This document shows, piece by piece, positions 62,912 through 64,000 of a DNA stretch of 64,000 nt. Location: positions 1,612,001 to 1,676,000 of the forward strand of contig NZ_BCWX01000001.1 of the NCBI RefSeq assembly GCF_001894805.1, in the 5' to 3' direction. Source of the stretch: Rhodococcus globerulus NBRC 14531 (GTDB taxonomy: Bacteria > Actinomycetota > Actinomycetes > Mycobacteriales > Mycobacteriaceae). Within the stretch, counting starts at the first letter, position 1; every line of letters starts with the position of its first letter. A program made the translations under genes and the position numbers. The notes beneath the pieces are model-generated. The model did no database searches. It saw only the letters and a program-made list of their open reading frames with translations, and was not told the origin of the DNA.

Positions 62912-64000
62912 TCAGGAAGCGTCAGCGGTGTAGCCGAGTATGCCCTTGATCTCCAGGTAGTCGTGGAAACCGAATCCGCCCCACTCACGTCCGTTGCCGC
63001 TCTTCTTGTAGCCGCCGAACGGTGCGGCGAAGTCGAATCCGTCATTGATGGCGACGGACCCGGCGCGGATCCGTCGAGCGACGGCGCGAGCTTGCTCGAG
63101 GTCCGCGCCGGCAACAAATCCGGCGAGGCCGTACTCGGTGTCGTTTGCGATGTCGATGGCGTCGTCGATGTTGTCGTAGCCGAGAATCGTGAGAACCGGT
63201 CCGAAGATTTCCTCGCGGGCGATGGTCATGTTGTTGGTGACGTCGGCAAAAACGGTGGGGCGGACGTAGTAGCCCGTCGGCAAGTCGTCCGGACGTCCGA
63301 GGCCGCCCGCAACCAGCGTCGCACCTTCGCCGATCCCCTTGTCGATCAGGGACTGGATCTTCTCGAACTGGGCCTCGGACACTACGGGGCCGATTGCAGA
63401 ATCGCCGCCCGGATCACCCACGGTCACCTGTGATGCTGCCTCTTGCGCGGCGCTGATGGCTTCTGCCATCCGGGAATTGGGCACAAGCATGCGTGATGGT
63501 GCGCTGCACGTCTGCCCCGAGTTCATCATCATGGTTGCCACACCCTTTGCGACGTTCTCGGCGAAGTCGCCGTCGTCGAGGATGATGTTGGGGCTCTTGC
63601 CGCCGAGCTCCTGCGAGACTCGCTTGACGCCGGGTGCGGCGTTGGTGGCGATGTCGATGCCGGCGCGGGTGGAGCCGGTGAACGAGATCATGTCGACGCC
63701 CGGGTGTGCGGACAGTGCTGCCCCGACAGTGGGTCCGTCGCCCTGGACGAGGTTGAACACGCCGGCGGGAACTCCTGCAGCGTCGAGGATTTCGGTGAAA
63801 ATCTGGCCGGTGAACGGCGACTTCTCCGAAGGTTTGAGCACCATGGTGCAACCAGTTGCCAGTGCGGGGAAGACTTTCACGGCAATGAGGCTGATCGGCC
63901 AGTTCCACGGGGTGATCAATCCGCAGACTCCGATCGGTTCTTTGACGATCAGTGAATCGCCCTGCTGCTCCTCGAAGACGAAGTTCTCGAGCGCATCGAT
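62912..64000 (-). CDS. NAD(P)-dependent aldehyde dehydrogenase, C-terminal 362 residues (runs off the window)
   Basis: Visible part covers most of an ALDH: PWNWPISLIAVKVFPALATG, KPSEKSPFTG, FTGSTRAG, the acid/base Glu in QELGGKSPN and the nucleophile Cys in NSGQTCSAPSR, ending YLEIKGILGY. The first ~110 residues lie beyond base 64000. Oxidises an aldehyde to an acid. Its stop is 13 nt before the SDR gene, so it leads, or is near the head of, the operon reaching to 59225. Confidence 0.94.
   Translation of the reverse strand: MDALENFVFEEQQGDSLIVKEPIGVCGLITPWNWPISLIAVKVFPALATGCTMVLKPSEKSPFTGQIFTEILDAAGVPAGVFNLVQGDGPTVGAALSAHPGVDMISFTGSTRAGIDIATNAAPGVKRVSQELGGKSPNIILDDGDFAENVAKGVATMMMNSGQTCSAPSRMLVPNSRMAEAISAAQEAASQVTVGDPGGDSAIGPVVSEAQFEKIQSLIDKGIGEGATLVAGGLGRPDDLPTGYYVRPTVFADVTNNMTIAREEIFGPVLTILGYDNIDDAIDIANDTEYGLAGFVAGADLEQARAVARRIRAGSVAINDGFDFAAPFGGYKKSGNGREWGGFGFHDYLEIKGILGYTADAS

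Overview
The window looks like a chromosomal segment of a high-GC actinobacterium, most likely Rhodococcus (erythropolis/qingshengii-like). The species is inferred from gene content: two mycofactocin-type short-chain dehydrogenases, an F420/deazaflavin-type nitroreductase-fold protein, a DUF222/HNH (13E12-type) gene behind an SOS-box-like site, DUF1918, split treXY/treZ genes and many acyl-CoA dehydrogenases. No rRNA, tRNA, CRISPR array, insertion sequence or prophage was recognised. Coding density is very high; only one gap exceeds 300 bases (47818-48154).

Layout. 1-6.1 kb (mostly minus): 5' part of a glutamate decarboxylase, a small membrane protein, a flavin monooxygenase behind a mycofactocin-type SDR, and two coupled lipoproteins. 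6.2-13.0 kb (plus): housekeeping run lspA, RluA-type pseudouridine synthase, an exported protein, rarD (each overlapping the next by 4 nt), then dnaE, closed by a strong hairpin. 13.1-19.2 kb: small membrane protein, DDN-type protein, PoxB-like TPP enzyme, IclR regulator divergent from a PhyH-type dioxygenase, and ilvA. 19.2-29.7 kb: accessory transporters and regulators: a TetR/DHA2-efflux pair with twin operators, treZ, an MFS protein with C-terminal beta-sandwich domains, DUF1918, two further TetR genes, a PaaI thioesterase, a quinone-reductase-like enzyme and a second mycofactocin-type SDR. 29.8-34.5 kb: treY and treX/glgX. 34.6-37.7 kb: biotin genes bioA and bioF-bioD, divergent around a BioQ-like palindrome.

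37.7-64.0 kb is a catabolic island for an acyl-CoA-activated substrate. It holds six acyl-CoA dehydrogenases in three adjacent large/small pairs, two crotonase-fold proteins, two acid-CoA ligases, a class III and a class I CoA-transferase homologue, a double-hotdog dehydratase, an AcuI-like reductase, SDRs, a TauD-type dioxygenase, a SnoaL-like protein, a CMD-family protein and an aldehyde dehydrogenase that runs off the right edge. A FadR-type GntR regulator sits at its left end, and a MASE1-GGDEF protein and an HNH gene lie inside it. The genes suggest uptake of a carboxylic acid or aldehyde (perhaps alicyclic, isoprenoid or steroid-side-chain-like), CoA activation and beta-oxidation-like steps; the substrate is not identifiable from sequence.

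The most notable signals are: (1) a 34-nt promoter/operator module, 27/34 identical, upstream of two separate operons of the island, with weaker relatives at two more promoters; (2) the three complementary ACAD pairs; (3) several enzymes in the island lacking canonical catalytic residues (CoA-transferase Glu to Gly, SDR Tyr to Phe, crotonase lacking both Glu); (4) an SOS-box-like palindrome inside the promoter spacer of the HNH gene; (5) a BioQ-type operator flanked by two apparently leaderless promoters; (6) an acidic insertion in GlgX and coding tandem repeats in LspA and an ACAD.
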